Shown here in pieces: positions 1-13,733 of a stretch of 64,000 nt of DNA. The notes beneath the pieces are model-generated. The model saw only the letters and a program-made list of their open reading frames with translations. It searched no databases and was not told the origin of the DNA. A program made the position numbers and the translations under genes. How positions within the stretch are numbered: the first letter of the stretch is position 1; the number at the start of each line of letters is the position of its first letter. Source of the DNA: Isoperla grammatica (Eukaryota > Arthropoda > Insecta > Plecoptera > Perlodidae); the NCBI GenBank assembly GCA_945910005.1, contig OX246739.1:3812001-3876000 (forward strand), read 5' to 3'.

Positions 1-241
1 AACCAGCCTCCTTGTTCAGTTCATTTCACAGCTAATTGTCTTCCACTGTGCTAAACTATACGCAGGCCCAAAGCAACTCACGTCCCATACAGACGTGTAG
101 CATTAACTGATTTAAATATCTCTTAAAAGTAACATTGAATTGGTGGTCTTCCTATTTGGTTATGTACAAATGACAATATTAAGATGTACTTGATATGCCC
201 AGATTTGGAGAAGTAAGTTCCTCCGTTTCACCCCATGTGAA

Positions 242-261
242 GGGGGGGGGGGGGGGGGGGG
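242..261. repeat. Poly-G tract, 20 nt
   Basis: An uninterrupted run of 20 G in otherwise AT-rich DNA. It is one of many long G or C runs in this window. Confidence 0.95.
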
Positions 262-896
262 AGCAGAAACACCAAGCTAGATCTGCCTGTTGTATAAGGG
301 TTGTCATTGTATGGCATTGTTAGTTATTAAATAATTGCAGATGTATTTTTTTTTTTGCATCTTTGTATTGACACATTTGTATACTATATAGGATAGGACC
401 ATTTTTTATTTTCCTTCTAAGAACTCATTTGATTTTAATCGCAAGTACAGTAACTGTGAGTGAAGTTACTTTGAAAAAATCTAGAGTGTCGAAGCGGGAA
501 GGTTCGTCGAGTTTTCGGTACATGTCACTAATGGGGCTGCAGAAACAGTTATGAATTGAAGGTTTTCAAAGTTGACGGCCGGTTCGACCGCGGATCGTCC
601 CGACATTCACATATCCGAGTCCAGGAAATGTACCAACAACCCCGAACACATTACCCGTTATTCTTGTGCAATTTCATCGGCCTCCGACTGGAATATAATT
701 CAACGACTCTCATAACAATATTTACACTGTGGGTTGTATTGTTTCATTAGAAGAATGCGAGTGAAACACATTTGCTTATATGAAAAACAGACCGGTGCGC
801 TTGTATTGGATGCCAAACGGGGCGCCCACCATTCGTTAAGGGGTATTTATTCAGAACCGTGTTACGCAATTGCATAGCGGGTGGCGAGATTCGTAA

Positions 897-950
897 CCCC
901 CCACCCCTCCCCCTCCCCCTCCCCCACCCCCCACACACACACACACACAC
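897..950. repeat. C-rich tract followed by (CA)n microsatellite
   Basis: The segment starts with interrupted C runs (C3-C6 separated by single A or T) and passes into about nine CA dinucleotides at 932-950. The complementary strand has several G runs close together and could form a G-quadruplex. Confidence 0.9.
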
Positions 951-1945
951 GGGCGTTGTCCAAACGGATTGTGATATTAACCAAAAAGCGACAACACAGA
1001 TTCGGATTGCTGGTTAAAAACTGAAGAGCGCATCTCATGTGAAAAAGTATAATACAAGTGTAACATCAGTACTAATGAACGTTTAATGAGACTGTTTTGC
1101 ATCGAGACAATACTTTTTGTTGTATGGCCACGTACCATTTAATTGTTAAAATTCCGACCTCAACGGAATGTAGGATGAATCTGATAAAAAGCTGCCTCAT
1201 TCATTTCATTATAAATTGTCTTGTTGAAAACACTCGTGTTTTTCATTGTCACTGAAAGTAATGTTTCAATAAACCAATACTCCATTAGAAGACCTACAAA
1301 ACATGTAGACTACCATGCCAAGATGAATTACACACGTGTTTTATTTGTAGAAAAATAGTGTTCACAGTTGAACACAGTATGATATGTGGTAGTTCCCGTT
1401 CTTAGTTGCAAGGTCTGATAACAGCACTTGGTAAATAGTTTCCTGGTTCTTGGCTGAGGTTACAGCTGCCGTGGGTTCGCAATAAATACCTTTAGTTCTG
1501 CTTCTCAACAATTTGTTCAGAGCGATCTGGCTAGATGCGTACATAAGCTCTGCACACATACATATATTCCTTCTCGAGGCGATGTCCATACATAACATAA
1601 CATAGTTTTATGTCCTGGTAGTAACAACGTATGGCGCGCCCGGTGAAATAAAGTGGGAAACATGTTTATGTAAGTTGAGAAAGATGGTTAACACAGTAAG
1701 GTTACTCGAGTAATTTATCTCCATCAGTCTAATGTTACCGAAGGGAGCTAAACTTGACGTCAAGAATAATAATTAATTAACATTCATGGAGCGGACCTTA
1801 GAAATTTCACACTCATATAAAGTCTGTGTTTGCAGCCATACTTAAAGTACGCGTTACAAGTAAAAATAGGACACTTACCGAAAGTATGAGTATTACAAGT
1901 TACTATTGACACTAATCACACGTATACATTAGCACGTGCGCTTCC

Positions 1946-2002
1946 AGTAACTGTTTGACTGTAACTGTTTGACTGTAACTGGTTGACTGTAACTGTTTGA
2001 CT
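1946..2002. repeat. 14-bp minisatellite, about four copies
   Basis: The unit TAACTGTTTGACTG is repeated head to tail with a 14-bp period. One copy has a T-to-G change (GGTTGACT). No function is visible. Confidence 0.85.
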
Positions 2003-4053
2003 TACCAAGCCACTGGTTGTATTATAACATTGTTATACCACTGCTTTGGACGCAATCGGGACACATGTAAAATGTCTTCCAAAACACCTCCCCAACCGTC
2101 TTATCAGGAGCTAAGATTGCACATAAGGCTTCCATGCATAGTTATACCAAGGAACAACCAATCAAGGTGGATTTATGTTCGCTACGACATGTTTGTTGTT
2201 TTTTTGAGCCATGTTTTTATTTGATTAAAACATTGTACCACGCCCGTTGGTTTTGAGAAACAAAAACATTCCTGATGCAGAAACCTAGTTATTCGTCTTG
2301 TGGGAGTAATGTTTGTGCTTCCATGAAATAGTTAATGTATGCGCATTCAAATTGACGTGAGAAGACGGTTAAACTAACGTTTACTGCTGTGCCTGGCCGA
2401 CCTATCAGAACCAGGATAGTATAAACGGTCATAGAAGAAACGGTGGCCAATGCACATAATGGCTGATACTAACTGAATAGATACATTTAATAAATGTATC
2501 TGTATTGCTTTTAGTGCAGTATTAATAGCAACAAAATGAGATATTTGATACGTTTGTTGATTGTTTTTAACGAGGGTCGCATCAGGCTCAGCGAGGCCAA
2601 TACCGTGCGTGAACTTTGACCCACACGCCAAACTTGTCTCTTAACGATGCTCATAAAGGGTTAATGTCCTCGACGACCCATCCTTCTTCGACGCCTCTCT
2701 TGGCGAACATGCATGACGTTGGCGTTGACGAATTGATGAGGACAAGAATATGTAATTAGTTTCCAACTGTCGAACGGGAGATGCATAGGAATCTTTCATT
2801 AGGGTATCAAAATAGATTGTGTGTGTGCGTTGTTGAAGTGAGTGTAAATTTAGAACTTGCATTGATTCATTAAGATGGGTAGCACGTAGCATGTCCTTGA
2901 CAGTGGCAAATGGGAAACCGACAAATCGTGGACAGGACAGGTGCATATAAAACTATTTGTGAGATGCATGTGAATAGTACTACTCAATATTCAAGGAAAA
3001 CAACGAATACTTAAAGCAAATTAGGAATATAATCTAGAACATCCAAACAATACTACAGTGGAAGAGAGTGTATAAGAATTGAAAAAACAACAAAAACATG
3101 ACTAAAGAGAGGGATGAGAAAATAAATGAGAAACTAACTTATCGTTTAGGAAATACGCAAAAGTGTGAGAAGAAAGAAGAATTTCGACTTTAGGTTAAAA
3201 GTGGATAATGTATTCTATTACATTATTATGAGATTCACGCTCGATCTCGTTCACAAAAATATATCGATTTTCTTGCGGGTTTGTTCCGTGAGTTATTTGC
3301 GGATTTGCTACCAATTATTTTTTAATGGAACGTGTGATCTTTCTTCTCAAATTTGGGATTTGTTTTTGTACATTATACATTTTGCTACGGATATTCGAAT
3401 TGTTATAGCATCAACTCCAGAGTAGAGTTATGTAAAGTATTTGAGGTGAATACATGCACATACCCGTCATATTTGGTGTCACCGTGGCTTCTCTCATAGG
3501 TGGTAGACGACCGCGTTATATCGAATAAACTCACATCACTGTCAGCGCGCCATTTACTCTACAGCTGATAACAACCCAACATGCTGACAACGATGTGGCT
3601 ATTGGCTTTCTTCAATTCACCAGAAGCAAAAGCACGGGAGTAATCGCTGACAGCCGTAGTTCTGTGTGTTGCAAAGCAGGCGAAAATTATAAATAAAAAC
3701 GCATATTTTGTTTTGAAATGGTTATTTTTGAAAAGTCGTGTGGGCAGCTGTCCTGTCATTGCTCACGGTCCAGTAACTCGGTTTACTCAATTATGTCATG
3801 TCAGTTTTACGAGTCGCGGACATTTCATCCTCGGTCGTATTAAATGTGTTTGTCCAATGTGACCTGACGAAGAATTTGGGCTTTCATACGTTTCAGTCTG
3901 TATATATAGGCTACACTAGTTGTTTACGTGACGTCTTCTTAATTAGTTTCACCTGCCTTTCAGATTTCCGTAGAAACTATGTTTAGATTGGTTTAATTAA
4001 ATAGTTCACTCTCTTCGCTCTTTCCGATAAGAAGTATATACCAGTAAATATAA

Positions 4054-4160
4054 TTAGTTGGCAAGAAACATTTTCACTGTCTGTTTTAGACACGTTCGAA
4101 TCATAAAACTAGTTGGCAAGAAACATTTTCGCTGTCTGTTTTAGACACGTTCGAATCATA
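4054..4160. repeat. Tandem duplication, period 55 bp
   Basis: Two nearly identical copies start with AGTTGGCAAGAAACATTTTC, at 4056 and 4111. They differ mainly by one A/G change and in the short joining sequence. The second copy runs directly into the hairpin at 4151-4190. Confidence 0.85.
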
Positions 4161-4190
4161 GATATAAACAACATTTATATCTATGTTCGA
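4151..4190. repeat. Long inverted repeat (hairpin)
   Basis: CATAGATATAAA at 4157-4168 is the exact reverse complement of TTTATATCTATG at 4174-4185, with a 5-nt loop. Beyond a single bulged T the stem continues for five more pairs (TCGAA with TTCGA). The total is about 17 bp. It could be a relic of a small inverted-repeat element or a structured RNA segment. Confidence 0.8.
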
Positions 4191-5242
4191 GTGGTCCTCT
4201 GAAGCGTAATAGGCCCAACTTGAACGTAAGTGTATCAGACATCCGTGTTGTAACACTAAGCTACTTCCGACGGATATTGCATAATAATGTACGTTTCCTC
4301 GGTCACTTCCGCCTGTCTTCCGCCCAGCGCTGTTGTCTCTGTTGCCCCATCTTACCTCCAGTTCGCTCGCTACTCTAAATGGTTCGCTTATACGACGAGA
4401 AAAATAATCCGCCTTCCCCTCTCTCTCTTGTCAAGCCACATAATTTCATTTCCAACCCTCGGAGAATTTTATTTTTAGATTCATCTCGTTGTGTTGTTTA
4501 TTTTTTCTCTCTTGGGAAAGCTTTATTCATAAATGACTCAATTTGCTCTCTCGTGACTGGCGAGGCGCTTGCTGTGAGCTTGCTACCAACAGTGAGGGCG
4601 ACTCACAACAGATGGTTTCTTTCATTTAGTGACGAACGTTCGTTTTTTTTGTACGAAATGCCGATTTTATTGTCTCAAGGGTCTTTAGATTGTTGCCCTT
4701 GCTGTTAGCTAATGTGCCGAACGAGACATTATTTAAAGCTTACTTCCCAAGGCTATTAGATGCCCATTAATACTTGTCACGCACTTTTATACATTGTTCA
4801 TTGGGCATTCAGATCCTTCAGTTTCCGTTGCTCCGAGCTGCCTCGTTTCTTCAATATATGTATGTGATGAACAGTTTATGCTCATTCTTTATGACGTAGA
4901 AAATTAATATTTTTATAATCGCACGATAACTTTGCAGCGGACCGAAGTCGTACCCCATAATGTAACGTTATTCTAGAACACACCTAGCTTTACTTATCAT
5001 ATCGGCAAGGTCGCACACTTGTCAATGCAATAACCCGGCACCTCCACCAAGTAGGAAACAGTTCTCTCCTTGTCTTTCAAGGCAGAAGTAAATGGCATCA
5101 ACCACTTTATGTTAAACGAGCTTTATCAAGTTGTTTGATATAATAATAAACCAAGATATCATAACTCCCCAAAATGTCTTAAAGAAATATCTCTGACATG
5201 ACACTTCCCTCTCCTCTTCACTCACAACTGGACTCTAATAAT

Positions 5243-5259
5243 CCCCCCCCCCCCCCCCC
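5243..5259. repeat. Poly-C tract, 17 nt
   Basis: An uninterrupted run of 17 C in non-coding DNA. Confidence 0.95.
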
Positions 5260-6667
5260 TGCACGCAAGGTTGAAAAATAAACCAGCCGAGAGGTTTGAA
5301 CTAGTGCATCCCATGTCCTTATCAATATTCATACCCCTCCAAGTAGGCGGCACGCTCAGCTCTGCCGTGCCAGGCTGGGTTATAACGGGTAGTAAATATT
5401 TGACGTGGCTCACAAGTCACGTGGTAAGCGGATAAACACGGCGGAAAACTCTGGGAAAGTTTCTTGCTTAAGGCTAAGATGTTTGTTAACGTTCTATGTC
5501 CAAGGTTAATGGTAGCAAAACATAACATCTTTCAAAATCTTGATTTGTTTGCAATTTTAAAAAACTGCGAACATCGTTAACACGTTTTAAGTCAGGTCAT
5601 TGGTTAGTGCATGTTTTAACAATGTCAACAACATGGCAGTTGCTTTGCTTAGCCTGTCACTACGAAACTTTATTGAAAGATAATTTTATAATTATCATTC
5701 CGCTAACATACGTGTATGTATGTTTTAGAAAACCCATATGATTTCCACCCGACTGCTGACAGTGGTGATTTTTATGGAAAGTCACATTCTCAAAACTCTT
5801 TTAACCTCCCGTTCTTGTCTGTCAATTTCTTCCAGCAAGCGAGCAAGCAACTCTCCGCCTCCAGCCTGCGGGTATCTCGCCTACGGGGTGGTAAATATTT
5901 GACATAGCTCACTGTTGCCGGTGTACACACACCCTAACAGCTGACAGACGCGCGACAAGATATTGCGTCACATCCTATTCCAGCGCTGAGCGTAGCCGAT
6001 CCCAGGAGTGATTTTAAAGAACTGACCGAGTCACTTTATTACGACAAGAAACGCCGAGAATAGCCGGACTTTTGATGCGTTTTAATAAAACGTCACCCTC
6101 GTAAAAACACTACTCCGCTAAAGTGAAGTTTACACCTAACAAACTGAATGTGAAGCCGGGAAATAAAGTCTTGTCTGAATACATTTTTCTTGACGTTTAC
6201 CTTCAAGTTGGCAATTGCGAAAAGTCGGCCTCTCCGAACCTGTTTTGTTGGGCGTTCAAATATTGTGTCAAGATTCATTACTAGGCAAACGCTCTGTGTG
6301 GCGCCTTGATAAGCGAGCACATCCTCGCTCAAGACTCTACCTAAAACTTCTCAAACTTAGCACCATTCCAGAATGTAAAAATGTGCATATAGCTTAGATT
6401 TTCGTTGTCATAGATATTTACCGCAATTGTTCATTGTGTTGTTATATATGTGCAGAGCTAAGATTGTTAGTTATCATAGTTATTTCACTTTGTGACAGCA
6501 ATAGAAATGTCATTCTTACCCCCAATACTATTCGGATCACGTTATAATTAACATATTCGTGACTGGACTGAAGTGAACGATCTGACCATCTCATATTTGG
6601 CCACAATTTGTTTCGTATTCCCAATTTTAACTTGGTTGAAATCTCTGTTCGACGGCTATCGTGAGAC

Positions 6668-6690
6668 AATAAATAAATAAATAAATAAAA
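6668..6690. repeat. (AAAT)n microsatellite
   Basis: About five tandem copies of the tetranucleotide AATA lead into an A-rich tail. Confidence 0.9.
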
Positions 6691-9600
6691 AACAAAAATA
6701 AATTAGTACCATAAAAGTCGAATAGAAACGCTCGCTTCGCTTGCTTAATGTATTGACAATCATGTGAAGGGTTAGAGCCTGCTAGTGTCGCAAGGGAACA
6801 CTAGTATAGCACCGGTACTAGTTAGTAGGCAGCAGTATCGTTGTGTAGCTTACTAAGAGTGACGACATCAAGGGATTGATGGCTCAGGTTGTGGCAGCTA
6901 ACACGTGTATTAAACTTGAAGGAAACTAGATTTTGGAGTAATTCGTCGAGTTCTAATTGGCTTATTAGTTGCATGCAAGCCCGGTACTGCTTGGTGTGTT
7001 TCACCCCTATCATAGTGCTATAGGCTAGAATGATGGTGAGAGGACTTCGGTGATGGAGTTTAAATCGATGTTTCATGATAGTGACGAACAAAGTAGACGT
7101 GGGAATCTTGTAAATAAATCAGTTCCCGAAAACTAGGTCATGGTAAACTATAGATTCATGTTCCTCCCTTAATAAGACCTACAAATTATTAAAATCAATT
7201 TTAGTCACTGCATGAACTCTAGACACGGTATTTGCGTGTTGAGTTGTAAGACCAATTAAGATTTTGCTTGGGTGGAGAAAATCTATCTTCTTATTTCACT
7301 CATTTTGATTACTTATGACATTTATACCATATTATATTAATAATATTGCTTTCATAAATAATTTCAGAAAAATGTATAATCCAAATAAATATCCATGATA
7401 ATGTGCCGCACTTTTCTGACACAGTCCTACTTTATATACAAGACATACGGGAGTATCTATAACTATTATGTTGTATTGTTTTATTTGCGGGAAGATGTGT
7501 AAATGTTTAGAAGATTAGTCCGAGTGTAAAATTTGTAAATCATCTTTGAGGGTCGACTCTGTATGTTTCGCTGTCATGTCTTCAGTAGGCGCCCCAATGT
7601 TTACCACCTATCTGACCAATGCATCGTCTCATGATATGTTTACAACTGGCTGAACAGGACTTATTGGATTGAAATGTGTGGACATGCCGCGTGCGTTTGA
7701 CTACATCAATATACACACGTTGCGGCACTGATTAATGCTCTGTAATTAGAGTTGATCGTATATTGGTAAGAGCTGCGTGGAAGTGACACGTTAAACCGTG
7801 TTTCTCTGCCTGGATTGAAACGCTGAACGCTGATACTAATTCAGAGCCAATCTCCTGGTATAAACACAACGTATTTGTAGCGTCGGACGGGTATTGGATA
7901 CTTACAGATAGCGTTCACACGAAATGTTGGCTTTGTTGTGCGGACTGCGGTTATGCCATCGGGCCTTTATTCCGGATAAGGAAACCGCTGTAAACGTCAC
8001 CTTTGTAGAAAGCATTCCTCTTTGACACAACTTAGCATGAATGCCCCATTGGAAGCGGAATTTAATCCTGTCTTAGCGGCAGGAATATATCCCAGCACAA
8101 ATCAATTGGTGTATTTAAACACATTTTATGAAATGTTCTTGAAATTGATAGTTTTAATTTGTAACAAAAGTAAATCAGCTTTCTCTAGGTAACATCTCTG
8201 TTTCTGAAACAATGGCGCGAAGAGCTCAAGTCTTGAATTGTTATCTAATTATTTGTTTGTTGTATTTTGTGTTGTTTTATTGGTCGATTTTGTGTCTTTT
8301 TGCTTATTTTGATGTTAATTGTGTTTGTATATGGACATTTAGGTCTGGAATAAAAATAGTTAATTAATACAGTGTTTAAATATATGTATAAATTATGAGC
8401 ATTGTTTATAGATGCATTCATAACAACAGAACAATTCAAAGTACAGAAAAATTATCATTGAATATAAGTAAATAAATAAATTACTAAATGTGTATATTGA
8501 TTCAACTCTCGGTTGAAGAACCTGAGTGTTGGTACGAGATCTAAGAAATTGTATTTATTGCTGTGACCTTCCGCGAAGATTAAAAATAATTGTACCAGAT
8601 GGTATTCGCTTGCTGAAAAATGTCAAACATGCTTTCAAGCATTCTCCACAACCTCTGCAGTAATTATGTAAACCTTCATGTGGTTGTTCACTGAGTAAAT
8701 ATACTGGTTGTTGAACGTGAGTTTATTCTCACTTTACAGTCTAGAAAGAGCATGTTTAATGTACTTAAGCCATATGTTGTGCCTTATACATACTTTAAAA
8801 CAATTTAAGTTGGTGGTATAGAATAATAACAGTTAATGGTTGCTTGCTCATATTTATAGTATGTTATTTAGAAGACATCAGTAGACATACTCGCCATGTC
8901 TTGTACTCTTGTAAGTTCCAAGTAGAGCCTAGATTGATTATCTGCCTCAAGCGTCTGTGAATGGAGAAGAGTAGGGGGTAAAAATTCAACTGAAACACAT
9001 CTAAGCTGTCTTTCACTTCATGTTTTTCTCTCATCTGACAGATAGATTTGGTGACTTCCTTTTTATAACAACGAGGGACAAAAACCGTTTCTTCTAATAA
9101 ACTTGATAAACTATTACGATGAATCTTCTGTTGATTTCTTCTTTCTTTTCAGTTTCTTTGCTTTTCAAATCTGTTCTAAATCGTTAGGTCACATGCTGGG
9201 AGATGCATCTTCTGATGTATCGTCTAAGCGCACTGGCTGCGGTAGACTCGGCAACGTCGTATTTGATCTCTCTAGGTTATTTTATTTGCATCTTCCGTCA
9301 GTTGTGCATACGACGTTCCCATCCAACTTTCAACTTTCAAGAAAGATAAATGAATCTTGAAACTGGAATAAAGCTGTTATATTGAGATGCGATAGTTTTG
9401 ATGAGGTAGAACGGTGATCTACTTGTATCCTGCGCATTGCTACCTCATTTTAGTCGAGTAAGTTTGACAGGAAACAGAATTATGAAATATAGAATAATTG
9501 CTCTCGACCCTTTTAAACTTTCTAGGTTTGTCGTTGAGTAGCTCAGATTTGAGCATTAATATTCACCGAGTCTGCACAGCAACTTGACATGAATCTCGCT

Positions 9601-12600
9601 TGTGTTTGAACGAAACGCAGGTCTCGCATGCGTGAAGCGTTGTTGTTTTATTATGCACTAACTACCACCGCGGTAAATTAGAACCGACTGACTACCCTGT
9701 ACTTATACATGTACTGTTGTATCTCCCTCACTGCAACAGTACTTTCTAGCTATTACTAATATATATATATTATTTACTATTTCTTCATACACTAAAACGA
9801 GATGTATTTCAGTTTCCCTCCAGACATGTCTCAATGTACAACATGTGTGTTTATGACCGTATTTTCAGTTTATTACTTCGGTGTTTTAGGCAGTACGTGA
9901 AAACTATTTTTTCAGTACAGATAACTACTTTCAATACATCCAAAACCCGTAGAAAATGTAAATGTATGTCCCAATAAAACAAGTACTGGGACTTACCCCC
10001 CAGACACCTTTTGTATCTATAGGCTATAATAATGTCTCCCCTGTAAAGTATTCACGCTTGGCAACTACATCAGTGAGCAATCTTAGCGACCTATAGAGAT
10101 ATTTCTTATAGTAAATGTAGAACACGCAATTTCCACCACTATCGCGGCTTTTCTCGATAACAGCTAGAAATGCTCTGAGAGATGGAGGCTGTGACGTGAA
10201 TCTCGTCACTTTATTGGCGTGTTTCACCAGCGGCAATATTCTGTCAGTCGAGGCTGCGAGCGAGGAGGTGAGAACCGGCACCTAGCGCTGGGGGTGGCTT
10301 TTACACCAAACATGCATTTGTCATCTTGCCGCATTTTATACGCGACTAAATCACACTTTATGAGAAGTGCATGAGATCGTGAAAAGGTTCTTAAGGAAAG
10401 TACCTACTAAAAGAGCTAAAAGACAAGTTATCGATTCTTTACGGAAACGTTGTGGATGCTAACAAATACTTTTAAATCATAAATTATTTGATATGGTTTC
10501 CTACGCCACTCGCTTATGTAAAGTGTGCGAGGGAAGTAGGACGTGGAAGTGGCTGGTGGATATTCAGCTCAGAGGATTGGTGATTGAGACTGCTGCAAGG
10601 CGCAGTACAACATCTGCAGGAGCGTCGTAAGTCTGGCGACCTAAGCCTGCGCTACATTTAACTAGAGCAATGGCCAATTCTCTTCGTTCCATGCGCGCAG
10701 GTGAATGAATTTTTCTAGAGAAAATATTACGTCATACACTTTGTCAAGTAAAGGTAAAACATCTTTCGGTTTATACAGAAAGCACTTGTGCTGTTCCAAA
10801 ACACCTGTTTAGTTAGTAGGTTAGTTGTAAAAAGTGATCATATGTTTCAAAATGTACAGTGACGGTTTTATACAAAAACAAAATCGTCGGCAACACAACA
10901 CTTTATAGGATCAAACTCTAAGCTTGGGTTTAAGTCGACAGGTTTGCAGTTTTTAGGAATTACTCTATTGACTGTTTGTCAGTGTTCTCTCTTGTGTAGC
11001 TAGTGAACCAAGATTTATTTTCTTTCGGCGATTCTTCACAATTCCGTCTTCACCGTACATTGTGACTTGTGTCTCTTTTCCCAATAGAAATAACTTAAAT
11101 GAAATATCTTTCTGTTTCATGTCTTTTGTTTTGCGATGTGACATTCTTTTGCTTTATTGGAATTGTTCTCCGCTTGGAGGCTCCTCGGCCACGGAAATGT
11201 GTGAACGCAGCGAGTCATACTGTTTCTTGGTCCAACTATTTATAACACGTTATTGGGTCCCTCTCCCTTGGCGGGTAAAACAATTAGTTTCATTGGTAGC
11301 CAAGCTTCGTGTGTCCCCGGAGACCTTCGGACGATGAAAGCGTGTTCGCCAATAGTCGGCTCGGCCATGCATAAATGATGCGCTCGCCCCTCGCCCCTAA
11401 TCGCACGGTGAGTGAACGGGGCACCGCAAAGTGCGCGGTTTAGCGGTTTGCCCGCGCTCGAATTTCAAATTGGCTTCCGAATGAAACGGACGTTTTTTAA
11501 TACTTGTTCACACTGCTTTTCCTGTCGAAAGATGTTGATTATGTTAACAGTTTGTTTAGTGGTTAGTTACCTGGCTGAATCGTGTTAAACGTGTTACGGG
11601 GGAATATTGTCGCGTTACATTCCTCTCTCTCTCTAGTCTGAAACCAAACGTGTTCAGCTACCAAACGTCTCCACGTTCGCTTGAGAGATCTGTTTCATAT
11701 TAAGATTATCGTAACGTGTGCCCTACAATAACTAGCCTAATAACTAACACAACACAAAACTAAAAACAACAGAAATAGTAAACAAAATATTTATTAACGA
11801 CGGTATTATTGCGGAATATGACAAAGCATCACAACGTTAGGTGTGCAGATCCGTTCGTTATTCTTCTAACCAACAATTAGCGAGATATTACCCGCAATCA
11901 AAAATGTGCATAGAATTACCTACTATTATTAAACTAATGTTATGACTTAATAAGTGTTCAACTGTAACAGTCATAATGAAGTGAATCAGTTTAAGTTTGT
12001 GTTGTTTTGACTCTTTATTGCAATTATATACTCGTGTTTGATTGAAATACTAATTGTTTATGAAAGATCGCACTTCTCCAAAAATAATGTAACCTTATGT
12101 TTCTGTCGTTCCAACTTCTCGTCGCATTCCATCGTTCTTCCTGGAAAGCCATAATAACGGACGGGACACGCAAATAATCTCAATAATTAATTCCTTATGA
12201 ATCACTAGACATGAGCAAGAAACGAACCTTCGAATTAAATAACGACCTGCCTCATAAATGTTTAATTAAATCAGAAATAGTAGAAAGTACTAATGGCATT
12301 GCATGACCTGGTCCGCAAGGGTGTTTATCAATACAGCCTGGCGAGTACATGAACCCGTATCACTAACTATATGCCGCAGTGTTGGTTACTCCAGCTGTTC
12401 ATAAATATTGAGGGCGGTTGGTTGATTTAGTCGGCCCATTGGAGAGGGCGTCACTGCGTAATTGTGCGGTAGACAAAGCGTGGACAAAGGAGCTTACAAT
12501 GCATACACACTCACTGTCGAATTATTAATAACCTTTCTTAAGTAGGGGTAGAATGATGGCTGCTTGATGGTTTGCAGCCCGGAAGCAGCTCGCATGCATT

Positions 12601-13710
12601 GTAGATGGTGGCCAGAACAGGAACAAGATGTTTTTAATTAGTAACTCCAAGTTAAATTTTACATAAACTGTGTAACTGAACATTTAAAAATAATATTGTT
12701 TTGAACAAAAAGTGATTCAACTGTGTAACTAGTTCCTATGAAAGAAAATAAGTGAGATGAAGTAAACCATACCACGCACAGCGCCAGGAATTTTATATTT
12801 TATTTTATTGGTAATATTTCAGTTATAATGGTGGAGGTGCCGGGTTTTTGAGTTTTATCTTTTGGAAGTGATTTTAATAGTCAGTGACGTTCTTTGAATT
12901 TTGGGTAGCTCCACAATTTGTCTGCGTATTATTCAATTATTTCATCTTTCAATCGACATTGTTTTGATGTTCGTTTCACTTAGAGTTTTGCTTTTATTAT
13001 AAATGTCCATATTATCTTACTAGCGATCTAACTCATTAAAAATAATCTGGCAAGTATTAATATCCTTATAATTAAAGCGCCATTTCCCTTTCTACTGCGT
13101 ACTTCAATTCATTTGAATGGAATTAATTAATGCCAACATGAAATTGTTGTTTTCGCTAGTCAAACACGACGCATTTTTAGAGTAGACAGCAATAATTAAT
13201 TAACCGATGAAATATTAAAGTAGCCAAGGACAATTTTGTCAGCCTTGCTCGAAGATTAACGAGCGCCTTGTCTGCCGCTGTCCCAACACCCACCGCGCGT
13301 TCGGCACAAGAAGAACTCTACTAAACGGTTTCGGATCAGACAAATAGACATCTCTATGCGAGGTCATCAGCATGGGGTGTAAAATGTGGTTGGCCAATTT
13401 TTATACTTATAATTGTTTGCTGCAACGATTCATTAAATGTAATTGTAATGTATTTATTATGTCACTCTACAACTTAGTAACAGTGTTGAGATAGAAACTC
13501 TAAAGATCAGTTATTGGGTTTGAGTTATTTTGACCGCTTCAACGTGCCCATCGAACAGCCCACTCGTGAGGCAGCCAAACAGGCCAGGCCAGGCCAACAC
13601 TATGAAGAACTCTTTCTAACTGACGGATCAATTCCACTGCAACCTCGGCCACTAGAGTTTACAACTGCCACCCACACAGCGCATTGTAATTACCTCGAGT
13701 CTATTTCACG

Positions 13711-13733
13711 CCCCCCCCCCCCCTTCCCCCCCC
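13711..13733. repeat. Poly-C tract with a short TT interruption
   Basis: Thirteen C, then TT, then eight C. It sits at the end of an open frame whose proline-rich end is caused only by this tract. Confidence 0.9.
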
